DNA of 64,000 bases from Acidobacteriota bacterium (lineage in GTDB: Bacteria > Acidobacteriota > Terriglobia > Terriglobales > Acidobacteriaceae): assembly GCA_013289685.1 (NCBI GenBank), contig JABCZL010000010.1, positions 1 to 64,000 on the forward strand. Reading direction: 5' to 3'. Shown here in pieces: positions 25,492 through 34,791 of the stretch. The position numbers were made by a program, and so were the translations under genes. Each line of letters opens with the position of its first letter. The first letter of the stretch is position 1. The notes under the pieces were generated by a model, which did no database searches, was not told the DNA's origin, and worked only from the letters and a program-made list of their open reading frames with translations.

Positions 25492-28400
25492 ATGAGCACT
25501 CACCACCGCCGTTCGACCCACTCCCCGTTTGTTAGATTCGTACTCGCTGTAGTGCCCGCCGCGCTGCTCCTGCTGGCCGGAACGCCCGCGGCCTACGCCC
25601 AGGTGGACCGCGCCTCACTCGAGGGCACCGTAACCGATCCGTCCGGAAGCGTCATTGTGGGCGCCGATATTAAGGTCGTCGCGGTCGATACTGGCCTGAG
25701 CGAAGAACAACATACGAATTCCAAGGGCTATTACCGTTTCCCGGGCCTGGCGGTGGGAGGTTACACGGTGACGGTCAGCACTGCCGGCTTCAAGACCAAG
25801 CTGATCGAAGACGTCATTCTCCGCGTAGGACAGACCCACACGTTGGACGTTCCGCTTGCCGTGGGAGCGATTAATGAGCAAATCGAGGTCAAGGCATCCA
25901 CGCTGGCCGATCGCACCACGGCCGAAGCGGCTACGGTGATTGACACAACTCAGATCGCGAGTCTGCCCAACAACGGTCGCGACTGGTCCAGCTTCACACT
26001 CCTCGCACCCTTCGCCCAGGACGACGGTGGTGGCGACCAACGTACCATCCGTTTTGCCGGCCGCGCCCGCGACGACAACAACTTTTCGATCGACGGTGTC
26101 GACGCCGGCGGCATTCAGGAGCAGGCACAGAAATCTCAGACTCGCCTGCAGATTTCGCAGGATGCCATCGAGGAATATCGCGTCAACAGCGCGTTATACG
26201 ACGCGGAATATGGCACACAAGCCGGCGGACAGATTGATGTCGAAACCAAGCACGGCACCAATGACTACCATGGGTCGGTATTTGGATATTTCCGAAACTC
26301 GGTTTTCGATGCGCGCAACTTCAACGACTACAATATCAACAACAATCCTGCTATTCCGCCGTTTCGCCTCGGGCAATACGGATTGACGATTGGCGGGCCC
26401 ATCAAGAAGAACAAGACATTCTTCTTTCTCAGTTATGAGGGTGTACGCCAGTTACAGTCGGTCGCGAACACATTCTTTGTGCCTTCGGGCATTTGCTGCG
26501 CCAATCCGACCAGTCCAACCGTTGCGGGCCAGGGAACACCTCTAACGGTTTCCTATCAGCAAGCGGTCTTGACCCAATCTCCGCAGATGTGCTCCATCAT
26601 GCAAGCCTATCCCTGGCGAGCCTCGGTGGGTTCGATCAATGGCTGTACACCGCGGTTTACCTACCCGGACTCCGCTTTCCAATATCTGGGGACGGATCCG
26701 ACCTCGTCGAACTACAACGCCGATTCTGACGTTCTCACTGCCCCCACCCCCACTACGGTTCACGAGGATACCTGGCTGGTCCGGATTGACCATCAAATCA
26801 ATGAAAAGACATTGCTCTACGGTCGCGCCCAGCGCGATATAAGTCTGGTAGATGCCCCCAACGGAAGTGCTCTGCCGGGGGACAAAGTCCAAACCATCAA
26901 CCATCCGGCGAACTATCTTTTGGCGGTGGAGCACACATTCACTCCCACTCTCTTTAATGAAGTCAAGTTTTACGTGAACCGTGCGCCCTTCCATAATCCT
27001 CAATCGAGCATACTCACCTACGCGGTAAGTACGCCCAGTAGTTTCGTCGGGCTGAACGACAATACGGCTGATATCGAGATTGGCTCGACCTTCGGTCTGG
27101 TCGACAACCTCACTTGGGTTCATGGTCGGAACGCGTTCAAGATGGGCATAGAGTACCGCCGTGTCCGGCTTAATCAGGGGCAAACTGCCGACAATGTCCT
27201 TAGCTTCAGCAGCGACCAAGACATGCTGAATGCGAATCTTTCGCAGATTTCCTTCATCGCTCCCTGGTGCTGCCACGGGCTGCGCCGCAACTTCATCATG
27301 CCGTATTTTCAGGATGAGTGGAAAGTTACACCCACTCTCACCGTGACGGCGGGGCTGCGCTGGGACTATTACGGAGTCGCCCACGAAGCCACCAACCGGA
27401 CTACCGTCTTCGATCTCAACGTGTTTCATGGCGTCTGCCTTGGGACGGGCTCGTTTAATGTCGCGCCGAGTCCCGGCCCGATCAACACTCCACCCTGTCC
27501 AGCCAATCCGGCTCTTTACAATCCAAACTACAAGAATTTTGATCCCCGGCTCGCAGTGGCATGGGCGCCAAGTGCGCTTCATGGGAAAACCGTTTTCCGT
27601 GCCGGTTTTGGCATTTATCACGGTGCGGCGCAGAACGACGACCTGAACGCCGGGCTGGAAAGCGACACGTTCCGGGTAACAGTGAATCCTCCGACGGATA
27701 ATACCGGCAACACCCTCCCGTTCCCCCTGGAGCCCGCGTACCAGCAGACAGAACCGGACCTCTCGAATCTTCCTCAGGGAACAAGCCCGACGAAGGTTGG
27801 AAACAAATTCCGTGCCCTTCAGCGGCAGGGCCGCCGTGACCTGTATTCGGAGACGTGGGGCTTGACGGTGGAGCATCAACTTCCCTCCAACTTCACGGCC
27901 TCGGCGCAGTACCTGGGAAGCCGAGGTGTGCGGTTGTTCTCACGCGGCGGAGTTAACATGTGCACGGAGCCGGTCACGTTCAATCCCGTAGACGGCGATT
28001 GCTTCCGCACCCTCGACCCGTACTATCCCGCGGGGAACCCCTTCGGTTCCACCGACTACAAGAGTGACATCGGCTCGAGCACGTACAATGCTCTCGGCCT
28101 GTCTCTCGAGCGCCGCTTTAGCCAAGGGCTGTCGTTCCAAGGCCGCTACACTTGGTCCCATTCCATCAACGATGGCTCGGTTGGCGGCGGCGAGTCCAAC
28201 GGGCCAGAGAACCTGAACTGCCTTCAGTGCGACAAAGGCCCCAGCATTTTTGATGTTCGGCACAACGTCGCGGTCAATGCTGTCTATGAGCTCCCGTTTG
28301 GACCCGGGAAGACGTTCCTTAGCTCTCCCGGGATACTTGGCCGGTTGGTGGGGGGCTGGGAACTGAGCAGCATTGGCCTCTGGCACACCGGGCATCCATT

Positions 28401-29007
28401 GACTGTCTTCATGGACCTGGGCGGCGGTGTAAATAGCGGCATCAGCGTCCCCGCCTCAAACCCGAATTCTGCCTTCAATGGAAAAGCGTTTACCTTCCTT
28501 CTTCCCGACGGTAACGACCAGACGACCCAGCGGCCTGACATCATCCCAGGAGTGCCCTTGACTCTGCCTCACCAAAGCCCGCTCACCGCCGTTTCCAACG
28601 GAAGTCCGTTAATCAATTTTGCTGCGTTCGCGCCTCCGCCGACTGACGCAAACGGAAATTTCACGCGGTATGGCAATGAGCCCAACGGGGCTATTCGGGC
28701 CGTGAACTACTGGCAAATCGACTTCGCACTGACCAAGGAAACCAAGCTCACCGAGCACGTCGCGATGGAGTTCGCAGTGCAGGCATTTAATATCTTCAAC
28801 CATGTCCAACTCGGCGATCCGGGGGCGCTGAATGTCGTCTACAATACCCCGCTTAATTCAACGGCGGGATACCTTACATCTCAGAACGGCTTCGGGACCG
28901 TCAGCTCGACCGTGAACTTCAATAACAACAACGACAACGCCGCTTCTCCGAATACCGGTACCGGGCTGCCGCGGCAGCTTCAGTTCATGGTTCGCTTCAA
29001 ATTCTGA
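25492..29007 (+). CDS. TonB-dependent receptor, Oar-like with carboxypeptidase-regulatory N-terminus
   Basis: LEGTVTDPSGSVIVGADIKV, plug/barrel-like sequence, terminal RQLQFMVRFKF. Confidence 0.9.
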   Translation: MSTHHRRSTHSPFVRFVLAVVPAALLLLAGTPAAYAQVDRASLEGTVTDPSGSVIVGADIKVVAVDTGLSEEQHTNSKGYYRFPGLAVGGYTVTVSTAGFKTKLIEDVILRVGQTHTLDVPLAVGAINEQIEVKASTLADRTTAEAATVIDTTQIASLPNNGRDWSSFTLLAPFAQDDGGGDQRTIRFAGRARDDNNFSIDGVDAGGIQEQAQKSQTRLQISQDAIEEYRVNSALYDAEYGTQAGGQIDVETKHGTNDYHGSVFGYFRNSVFDARNFNDYNINNNPAIPPFRLGQYGLTIGGPIKKNKTFFFLSYEGVRQLQSVANTFFVPSGICCANPTSPTVAGQGTPLTVSYQQAVLTQSPQMCSIMQAYPWRASVGSINGCTPRFTYPDSAFQYLGTDPTSSNYNADSDVLTAPTPTTVHEDTWLVRIDHQINEKTLLYGRAQRDISLVDAPNGSALPGDKVQTINHPANYLLAVEHTFTPTLFNEVKFYVNRAPFHNPQSSILTYAVSTPSSFVGLNDNTADIEIGSTFGLVDNLTWVHGRNAFKMGIEYRRVRLNQGQTADNVLSFSSDQDMLNANLSQISFIAPWCCHGLRRNFIMPYFQDEWKVTPTLTVTAGLRWDYYGVAHEATNRTTVFDLNVFHGVCLGTGSFNVAPSPGPINTPPCPANPALYNPNYKNFDPRLAVAWAPSALHGKTVFRAGFGIYHGAAQNDDLNAGLESDTFRVTVNPPTDNTGNTLPFPLEPAYQQTEPDLSNLPQGTSPTKVGNKFRALQRQGRRDLYSETWGLTVEHQLPSNFTASAQYLGSRGVRLFSRGGVNMCTEPVTFNPVDGDCFRTLDPYYPAGNPFGSTDYKSDIGSSTYNALGLSLERRFSQGLSFQGRYTWSHSINDGSVGGGESNGPENLNCLQCDKGPSIFDVRHNVAVNAVYELPFGPGKTFLSSPGILGRLVGGWELSSIGLWHTGHPLTVFMDLGGGVNSGISVPASNPNSAFNGKAFTFLLPDGNDQTTQRPDIIPGVPLTLPHQSPLTAVSNGSPLINFAAFAPPPTDANGNFTRYGNEPNGAIRAVNYWQIDFALTKETKLTEHVAMEFAVQAFNIFNHVQLGDPGALNVVYNTPLNSTAGYLTSQNGFGTVSSTVNFNNNNDNAASPNTGTGLPRQLQFMVRFKF

Positions 29008-29220
29008 CCTGTGGAATTGGCCTTTCAGAGAGATTTCAGGCGCGGGCCCTAAGCTCGCGCCTGGGGATCAATCAATGAATCGCAAGTTGTGGCGGATACT
29101 CGTGCTTCTGAGCCGCACAGTGCCGGCGGCAGCGGCGCCGTCCGGTGGCTACTCCGTCAACCAAGAAAATTCCTGGTCGTGGGACAATAGGATTCTGACT
29201 CCGGAGCGGGAACTTCACCT

Positions 29221-30246
29221 ATGAATTCGCGACGCACACCATTCGCGCAAGCCGCAGTCGTGATGTTCAGGACCTCGATTCTCGTTTTCCTCTGCTGCAC
29301 ATTCATGGGCTGTACCAGCAAGTCGAGCGCGCAGACGTCCACCGTTGATCTGCAGCTCGACTTGAAAACTCCGTTCCGCTTCGTGGCTTACGGCGACACG
29401 CGCTTCCACGATCCCAAGGACACCGAAGCCGCCAATCCTCCGGTGCGCGTCGCGCTGGTGCAGGCTATCGCCGACGTGAACCCGGCATTCATTTGCTTCA
29501 CCGGCGACATCGTCTATAACGGCAACGACGCCGACGACTGGAAGGTTTGGGACAGCGAAACCAGCGTCTTCCGGGACAAGAAAATCCCTGTCTATCCGGC
29601 GCTGGGCAACCATGACCTGCACGGAAAAGAAGAAGTCGCGCTGGGCAACTACTTTCAGCGCTTCCCCGACTTGAAGAACAGCCGTTACTACTCCGTGCGC
29701 GCGGCCAATACGCTAATTCTCGTGATTGACAGCTCTCTGGATGAAGTCTCCGGCCCGCAGGGCCAGTGGCTGGCCGACAAACTCGATCACGTTCCCGCGG
29801 AGGTGGATTTTGTGTTCGTCATGGACCATCATCCGCCCTACACCAGTTCTTCCGACGAAAAGAAATTCGGGGGCGGACACTCGGCACGCACCACCGAGCA
29901 GGCGTTGGCAAAGACTCTCGAAGCGCGACAACCCCACGCGTCTTACCGCATCGTCGTTTTCTCTGGGCACGTGCACAACTACGAGCGCCACGAGCACGGC
30001 GGCGTCACGTATTTTGTCTCGGGCGGGGGCGCGGCTCACGCGTATCCCATTGAGCGCGCCGCGGACGATCCTTTTCAGAGCAAAGAAGTTAATTATCACT
30101 ACCTGCTGGTCGAGGTCGACCAGAAGCAATTGAAAGTCACCATGAACCGCCTGGACCTGACCACCGGCAAGGCCGTCTGGACGCAGCCCGACTCGGTAAA
30201 GATAACGGTTCCGGCGGCAGCCGCCGCGCAGGCGGCCGGACGATAA
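29221..30246 (+). CDS. metallophosphoesterase
   Basis: AYGDTRFH, FTGDIVYNGNDADDW, ALGNHDLHG, FVMDHHPPY, FSGHVHNYERH. Confidence 0.92.
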   Translation: MNSRRTPFAQAAVVMFRTSILVFLCCTFMGCTSKSSAQTSTVDLQLDLKTPFRFVAYGDTRFHDPKDTEAANPPVRVALVQAIADVNPAFICFTGDIVYNGNDADDWKVWDSETSVFRDKKIPVYPALGNHDLHGKEEVALGNYFQRFPDLKNSRYYSVRAANTLILVIDSSLDEVSGPQGQWLADKLDHVPAEVDFVFVMDHHPPYTSSSDEKKFGGGHSARTTEQALAKTLEARQPHASYRIVVFSGHVHNYERHEHGGVTYFVSGGGAAHAYPIERAADDPFQSKEVNYHYLLVEVDQKQLKVTMNRLDLTTGKAVWTQPDSVKITVPAAAAAQAAGR

Positions 30247-30253
30247 CTTTCTT

Positions 30254-30334
30254 CACCACGAAGGACACGAAGCACGACGAAGAGATCTTTGTCTGGACGT
30301 TCTCCTTCGTGTGACTTCGTGTCCTTAGTGGTTG
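30254..30334. repeat. caccacgaaggacacgaag-type inverted repeat
   Basis: caccacgaaggacacgaagcacgacgaag / cttcgtgtgacttcgtgtccttagtggttg. Confidence 0.7.
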
Positions 30335-30490
30335 ATGGTTTTTCTTTCAAGCATCCGCAGTCTGGGCAATTCCCTCCCCATCGTTTATCCTGAAAGGTTG
30401 TCAGACGCGCGCTGAAAGCGCCGTCAACCTGTCCTTAATTCCAACAAAGAACCAGCTAAAAGCCAAGAGCCAATAGCTAAGAGCTTTCCT

Positions 30491-31573
30491 ATGAAAACCG
30501 GCATTATTGGCCTGCCCCAGGTAGGCAAGACATCGCTGTTCCGCATCCTGACCAAGGCGCACCTTTCCGCGCAGGCCAGCAACCCGCGCGAAGCGCACAT
30601 CGGCGTCGCCAAGGTTCCCGACGACCGCCTCGACCGCCTCGCCGCGCTCTACAACCCTAAAAAGCTCACCCACACTTCGGTGGAATACGTCGATGTCGGC
30701 GCCATTGGCCAGGACGCACTCAAGGAAACCGCCTACATCGGCCATCTGCGCCAGGTCGATGCCCTCGCCCACGTGGTGCGCGTGTTTGAGGACCCCTCGG
30801 TTCCATTGGTGGCGGAAATCGATCCCTTGCGCGACATCAAGAATGTCGAGTTCGACCTGATGGTCAGCGATCTCGGCCAGATCGAGAAGCGGCTAGAGCG
30901 CCTGGAGAAAGACCTCAAGAAGATGAAGACTCCGGAACTCGAAAAAGAATTCGAGCTGCTGAAGCGCGCCAACGCGCATCTGGGGGCCGAAAAGCCGCTG
31001 CGCGAAATGGAAATGACGCCCGAGGACAAGAAGCGTCTTCGCGGCTTCATGTTCCTGAGCGAGAAGCCGATTTTCTATGTGCTCAACATCGGTGAGTCGA
31101 TGGAGTTAGGCAAAGAACTCGAAGAAGCCGTCAGCAAGTACAAGCTAACGGAAAGTGCCGCGCGCCCTAACGCGGCGGCTACGGCTATCTGCGGAAAAGT
31201 CGAGGCCGAGCTCGCTGAAATGAGCGACGCTGATGCCGCCGAATTTCTCTCCAGTTACGGTCTGAAGGAAAGCGGCCTGGTCCGCCTGATTCGCACAACC
31301 TACAAATTGCTGGGGCTGATCTCATTCTTCACGGCCGGAGAAGACGAGTGCCGCGCCTGGCAGGTTCCCGCGCACAGCCGGGCTCAGGAAGCAGCCGGAG
31401 CCATCCACTCCGATCTGGAAAAGCATTTCATCCGTGCCGAAACCATCCGCTGGGACCAGCTGCTCGAGGCTGGCTCCGAAGCCAACGGCAGAGCCAAAGG
31501 CACACTGCGTCTGGAAGGCAAGGATTACATCGTGCAAGATGGCGACGTGATGCACATTCGGCATAGCGGATAG
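30491..31573 (+). CDS. ychF: YchF-type (OLA1) GTP-binding protein
   Basis: GLPQVGKTSLFRILT; C-terminal TGS-like ISFFTAGEDECRAWQV... Confidence 0.88.
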   Translation: MKTGIIGLPQVGKTSLFRILTKAHLSAQASNPREAHIGVAKVPDDRLDRLAALYNPKKLTHTSVEYVDVGAIGQDALKETAYIGHLRQVDALAHVVRVFEDPSVPLVAEIDPLRDIKNVEFDLMVSDLGQIEKRLERLEKDLKKMKTPELEKEFELLKRANAHLGAEKPLREMEMTPEDKKRLRGFMFLSEKPIFYVLNIGESMELGKELEEAVSKYKLTESAARPNAAATAICGKVEAELAEMSDADAAEFLSSYGLKESGLVRLIRTTYKLLGLISFFTAGEDECRAWQVPAHSRAQEAAGAIHSDLEKHFIRAETIRWDQLLEAGSEANGRAKGTLRLEGKDYIVQDGDVMHIRHSG

Positions 31574-31629
31574 CCTGCAAGTACCTGGTTTCGGGAAGAG
31601 CAGCCCTCGCACCACCGTATACTCTTCGT

Positions 31630-32517
31630 ATGCTGACTCGTCTGATGTTGTTTGGTTCGGCCTTGGCACTCGCCGCCTGCCTGTTCGCACAGGCGAGTAC
31701 CCAGGCCCCTGGTTCCCCAGACTGGAGTGAACCCTTCCCTGCCCATCGCATGATCGGCAACATCTATTACGTGGGCAGCCGCGGGCTGGCTTCATACCTG
31801 ATCACTACACCTGCCGGACACATTCTGATCAACAGCAACCTGAAGACGTCCGTCCCGCTGATCCGCGAGAACATTGAAAAGTTGGGCTTTCACTTCACCG
31901 ATGTAAAGGTCCTTCTCATCAGCCATGCTCACTTCGACCACGACGCAGGCAGCGCCGAGATCAAGAAACTGACCGGTGCAAGATACATGGTGATGGAAGG
32001 GGATGTAAGCGTCGTCGAGTCGGGTGGCAAGACCGACTTCCAATACGGTGACGATGCAACGCTCCTCTATCCACCGACCAAAGTGGATCGGGTTCTGCAT
32101 GACGGAGACGTGGTGAAACTCGGCGATGCGGCGCTGACTGCTCACAAGACCGCCGGGCACACCCAGGGCTGCACTACCTGGAGCTTGAGGGTCAGCGAGG
32201 CGGGCAAGTCTTACGATGTTGTGATTGTCGGCAGCCCCAACGTCAATCCGGGATACAAGCTGGTCCACAATGCGCGCTATCCCGAGATCGCAGAGGATTA
32301 CGCGCACGGCTTTTGCGTCCTCAAGTCGCTGCCCTGCGACGTTTTTCTGGGCGCCCACGGGAGTTATTACGGAATGGAAGCGAAGTACGCGAGACTGAAC
32401 GCCGGCGGACCCAACCCATACATCGATTCAGCAGGCTACAAGAATTACGTTGCGGACCGGGAACAGGCATTCCTCGCTGAATTGCAGAAGCAAAAAGCGG
32501 CTGTGAAAAAGCAGTAG
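31630..32517 (+). CDS. subclass B3 metallo-beta-lactamase-like protein
   Basis: SHAHFDHDAG (HxHxDH), TAGHTQGCT, FLGAHGSYYGM; signal peptide. Confidence 0.85.
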   Translation: MLTRLMLFGSALALAACLFAQASTQAPGSPDWSEPFPAHRMIGNIYYVGSRGLASYLITTPAGHILINSNLKTSVPLIRENIEKLGFHFTDVKVLLISHAHFDHDAGSAEIKKLTGARYMVMEGDVSVVESGGKTDFQYGDDATLLYPPTKVDRVLHDGDVVKLGDAALTAHKTAGHTQGCTTWSLRVSEAGKSYDVVIVGSPNVNPGYKLVHNARYPEIAEDYAHGFCVLKSLPCDVFLGAHGSYYGMEAKYARLNAGGPNPYIDSAGYKNYVADREQAFLAELQKQKAAVKKQ

Positions 32518-32540
32518 GCAGTACCCCGAACATTCACACT

Positions 32541-33272
32541 ATGGGTGCCATCGCCACCAGCGTGCTTCTCGGATTGACCGCCGCGGCGGCCAACGTCTTC
32601 GGCGGCGCGATCATTGTGCAGCGGCATTGGGAGCGGCGCTATCTCCGCTACTTTGTCGCACTGGGCGCGGGATTCATGCTGGCTACGGCCCTGATCGAGA
32701 TGGTTCCCGAGAGCATCGAGCTGCGCGGACGGTCCGCAGCCTTTCTCGTGTTACTCGGCTATCTGATCATCCATTTCTTCGAGCACACGGTCACCCCGCA
32801 CTTCCACTTTGGCGAAGAAACACATCGCGACGAATTCATTCAATCCCACAAGGGATACTCCGTCCTGCTCGGACTCATCATCCACACGTTCTTCGACGGT
32901 ATCGCCATTGCGTCCGGATTTCTGGTGTCGAACTGGCTGGGCTGGCTGATCTTTCTGGCGATTTTCCTGCACAAAATTCCCGAGGGCTTTACCGTGAGCT
33001 CCGTCATGCTGGCCAGCGGACGCAGCCGGGGCACGGCTTGGGGTGCGTCGGTAGTGTTGGGTGGGTCAACGCTCGCGGGCGTTCTTACAATGGCTCTGTT
33101 TCGCCATCACGTCGGGGCGGGTTTGCCGCTGGCGGCGGGAGTCACCATCTATGTTGCCGCTTCCGACCTGATTCCCGAAGTCAACAAAGAACCGGCGATG
33201 AAGATGGCTTTACTGGTCTTCGTGGGCGCAGGAGTCTTCTTCCTGCTCGACCATTTATTCCATGTGCACTGA
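32541..33272 (+). CDS. ZIP family metal transporter
   Basis: multi-TM; HTFFDGIAIASGF, HKIPEGFTVSSVML. Confidence 0.9.
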   Translation: MGAIATSVLLGLTAAAANVFGGAIIVQRHWERRYLRYFVALGAGFMLATALIEMVPESIELRGRSAAFLVLLGYLIIHFFEHTVTPHFHFGEETHRDEFIQSHKGYSVLLGLIIHTFFDGIAIASGFLVSNWLGWLIFLAIFLHKIPEGFTVSSVMLASGRSRGTAWGASVVLGGSTLAGVLTMALFRHHVGAGLPLAAGVTIYVAASDLIPEVNKEPAMKMALLVFVGAGVFFLLDHLFHVH

Positions 33273-33343
33273 TTCAGTATCCAGTAGCCTGTACCAAGAG
33301 AAAACTCGTCGCCCTCTCTGGGTACTGGCCACCGGGTACTGAT

Positions 33344-34630
33344 TTAGTCCACCGTATGTTTCGCCGTATACCCGTCGCGCGAAACAACTTCGATCTTCAC
33401 GTCTTTGCCCTTCTGGTCCTTCACTTTCAACGGACCGCCATCGGCCGCCACCACCTGAACTTTCAGCTTGCGGTAGGTGCCGTCGAGCTTCGCGTTGCTG
33501 GGCGCGTAGGACAAGGTGTACTGGTTGCGAATGTCGTTGGAAATATCCCCAAACAGTTCCGGCAGTTCGCCGTCAAAACGCGGAAAGTAGGCGCGCCCTC
33601 CGGTCATGGCCGCAAACGTTCTCATCTCATTGTCGCCCTGCAGGTAGTCCATGCGGCCGACCGGGATGCCCATGCCGTGCGCGTTGCGGCACTGTCCCGG
33701 ATGGGTGTCACAGAACTCCCGAACAATGAATCCCACGCAGATGGGGAAGATGGTCACATCCTTGGTGTCCTTGATCTTCTTCATCATCTTGTCCAGCGTC
33801 AGCTTGCTGAAGGTGTCGATTCCCGTCGTCACCAGGATGACGTACTTCTTTCCTTCCACGCGATCGAGTCGATCCAGCGTGTCATACAGGGCGTCGAAAA
33901 GATTGGTCTCCGAGAACCCCGGGATGCGCAACTGGTTCAGCGCTCCATAAACAGCCTTCTTGTCTTGGGTAAAGTCGACCAGAATGTGCGGTTGCATATC
34001 GTAATACGCCACCGCGACCCAGTCGTCTTTCTTCAGCGAATTGGCGAACGAATACGAGGCCTGAAGAGCCTGAATCATGAACACGTAGTTCGTCGAAGCA
34101 TATTCCACTAGCAGCACCGCCGTAATCGGCGCCTGCGACACATTGAAGTGCGTCACGGTCTGGGGAACTCCATCTTCCATGACCTTGAAGTTACCTTGCT
34201 TCAGCCCGGGAATGAACTGCCCGTCTTTCGTCGTAACCAGCACGTCCACATTGACCAGCGGCACGTTCACTTTCAGCGAATAGTCCGGCATATCCTCGGG
34301 CCTTTTCGCAGTGACGGGCGGAGGCGGCGGGGGCGCGTCTTCCGCCTTCTTCTTCGGGATCGCATACGGACCCATGTTGTCGGTGGGACCACCGGCTTCG
34401 GCCGGAGCGTCCTGCTTGGGTTTGCCGTTGTCCTGGGTTTGGGATGACGTTTGGGATGTTGTTTGGGATGACGTCTGGGCCGGAGTTTGCGCCGGCGTCT
34501 GAGTCTGGTCCTGCGCCACTCCTGGAAGCGCCCCACAGAGCAGCGCCAGGCCGATCGCCGGCGCGAAAATTGCGCTCAAGCCATTCCCGCTGTTGCATTG
34601 TAAAGTCTTATCTTTGTGCCGATTAAACAT
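33344..34630 (-). CDS. VWFA-related Acidobacterial domain protein
   Basis: VNVDVLVTTKDGQFIPGLKQGNFKVMEDGVPQTVTHFNVSQAPITAVLLVEYAS...RNQYTLSYAPSN. Confidence 0.85.
   Translation of the reverse strand: MFNRHKDKTLQCNSGNGLSAIFAPAIGLALLCGALPGVAQDQTQTPAQTPAQTSSQTTSQTSSQTQDNGKPKQDAPAEAGGPTDNMGPYAIPKKKAEDAPPPPPPVTAKRPEDMPDYSLKVNVPLVNVDVLVTTKDGQFIPGLKQGNFKVMEDGVPQTVTHFNVSQAPITAVLLVEYASTNYVFMIQALQASYSFANSLKKDDWVAVAYYDMQPHILVDFTQDKKAVYGALNQLRIPGFSETNLFDALYDTLDRLDRVEGKKYVILVTTGIDTFSKLTLDKMMKKIKDTKDVTIFPICVGFIVREFCDTHPGQCRNAHGMGIPVGRMDYLQGDNEMRTFAAMTGGRAYFPRFDGELPELFGDISNDIRNQYTLSYAPSNAKLDGTYRKLKVQVVAADGGPLKVKDQKGKDVKIEVVSRDGYTAKHTVD
34437..34508. repeat. six imperfect tandem 12-bp units within CDS (gtttgggatgac-like)
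   Basis: directly read; encodes QTPAQTPAQTSSQTTSQTSSQT on the minus strand. Confidence 0.85.
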
Positions 34631-34791
34631 GGTGAACCCCGAAAACTCTCTATGCTAGTATAGACGCAAGGATTCGCAATTGGGATGTTTTGCCCGGTCC
34701 CAGATCTTTTCCCCCTTCCGTGCAACGAGTCGCAGTTGGTCCGAGTCTAATCTGTATTAGGACCTGTTGGCGGGTCCTGTCGGGGCATTAC

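Noticed and set aside
26542-27879. 445-aa minus-strand ORF
   Set aside because: Fully antisense to the 25492-29007 receptor; no domain, typical mirror ORF.
32627-34111. 494-aa plus-strand ORF
   Set aside because: Runs out of frame through the ZIP gene and antisense to the VWA gene; Arg-rich composition.
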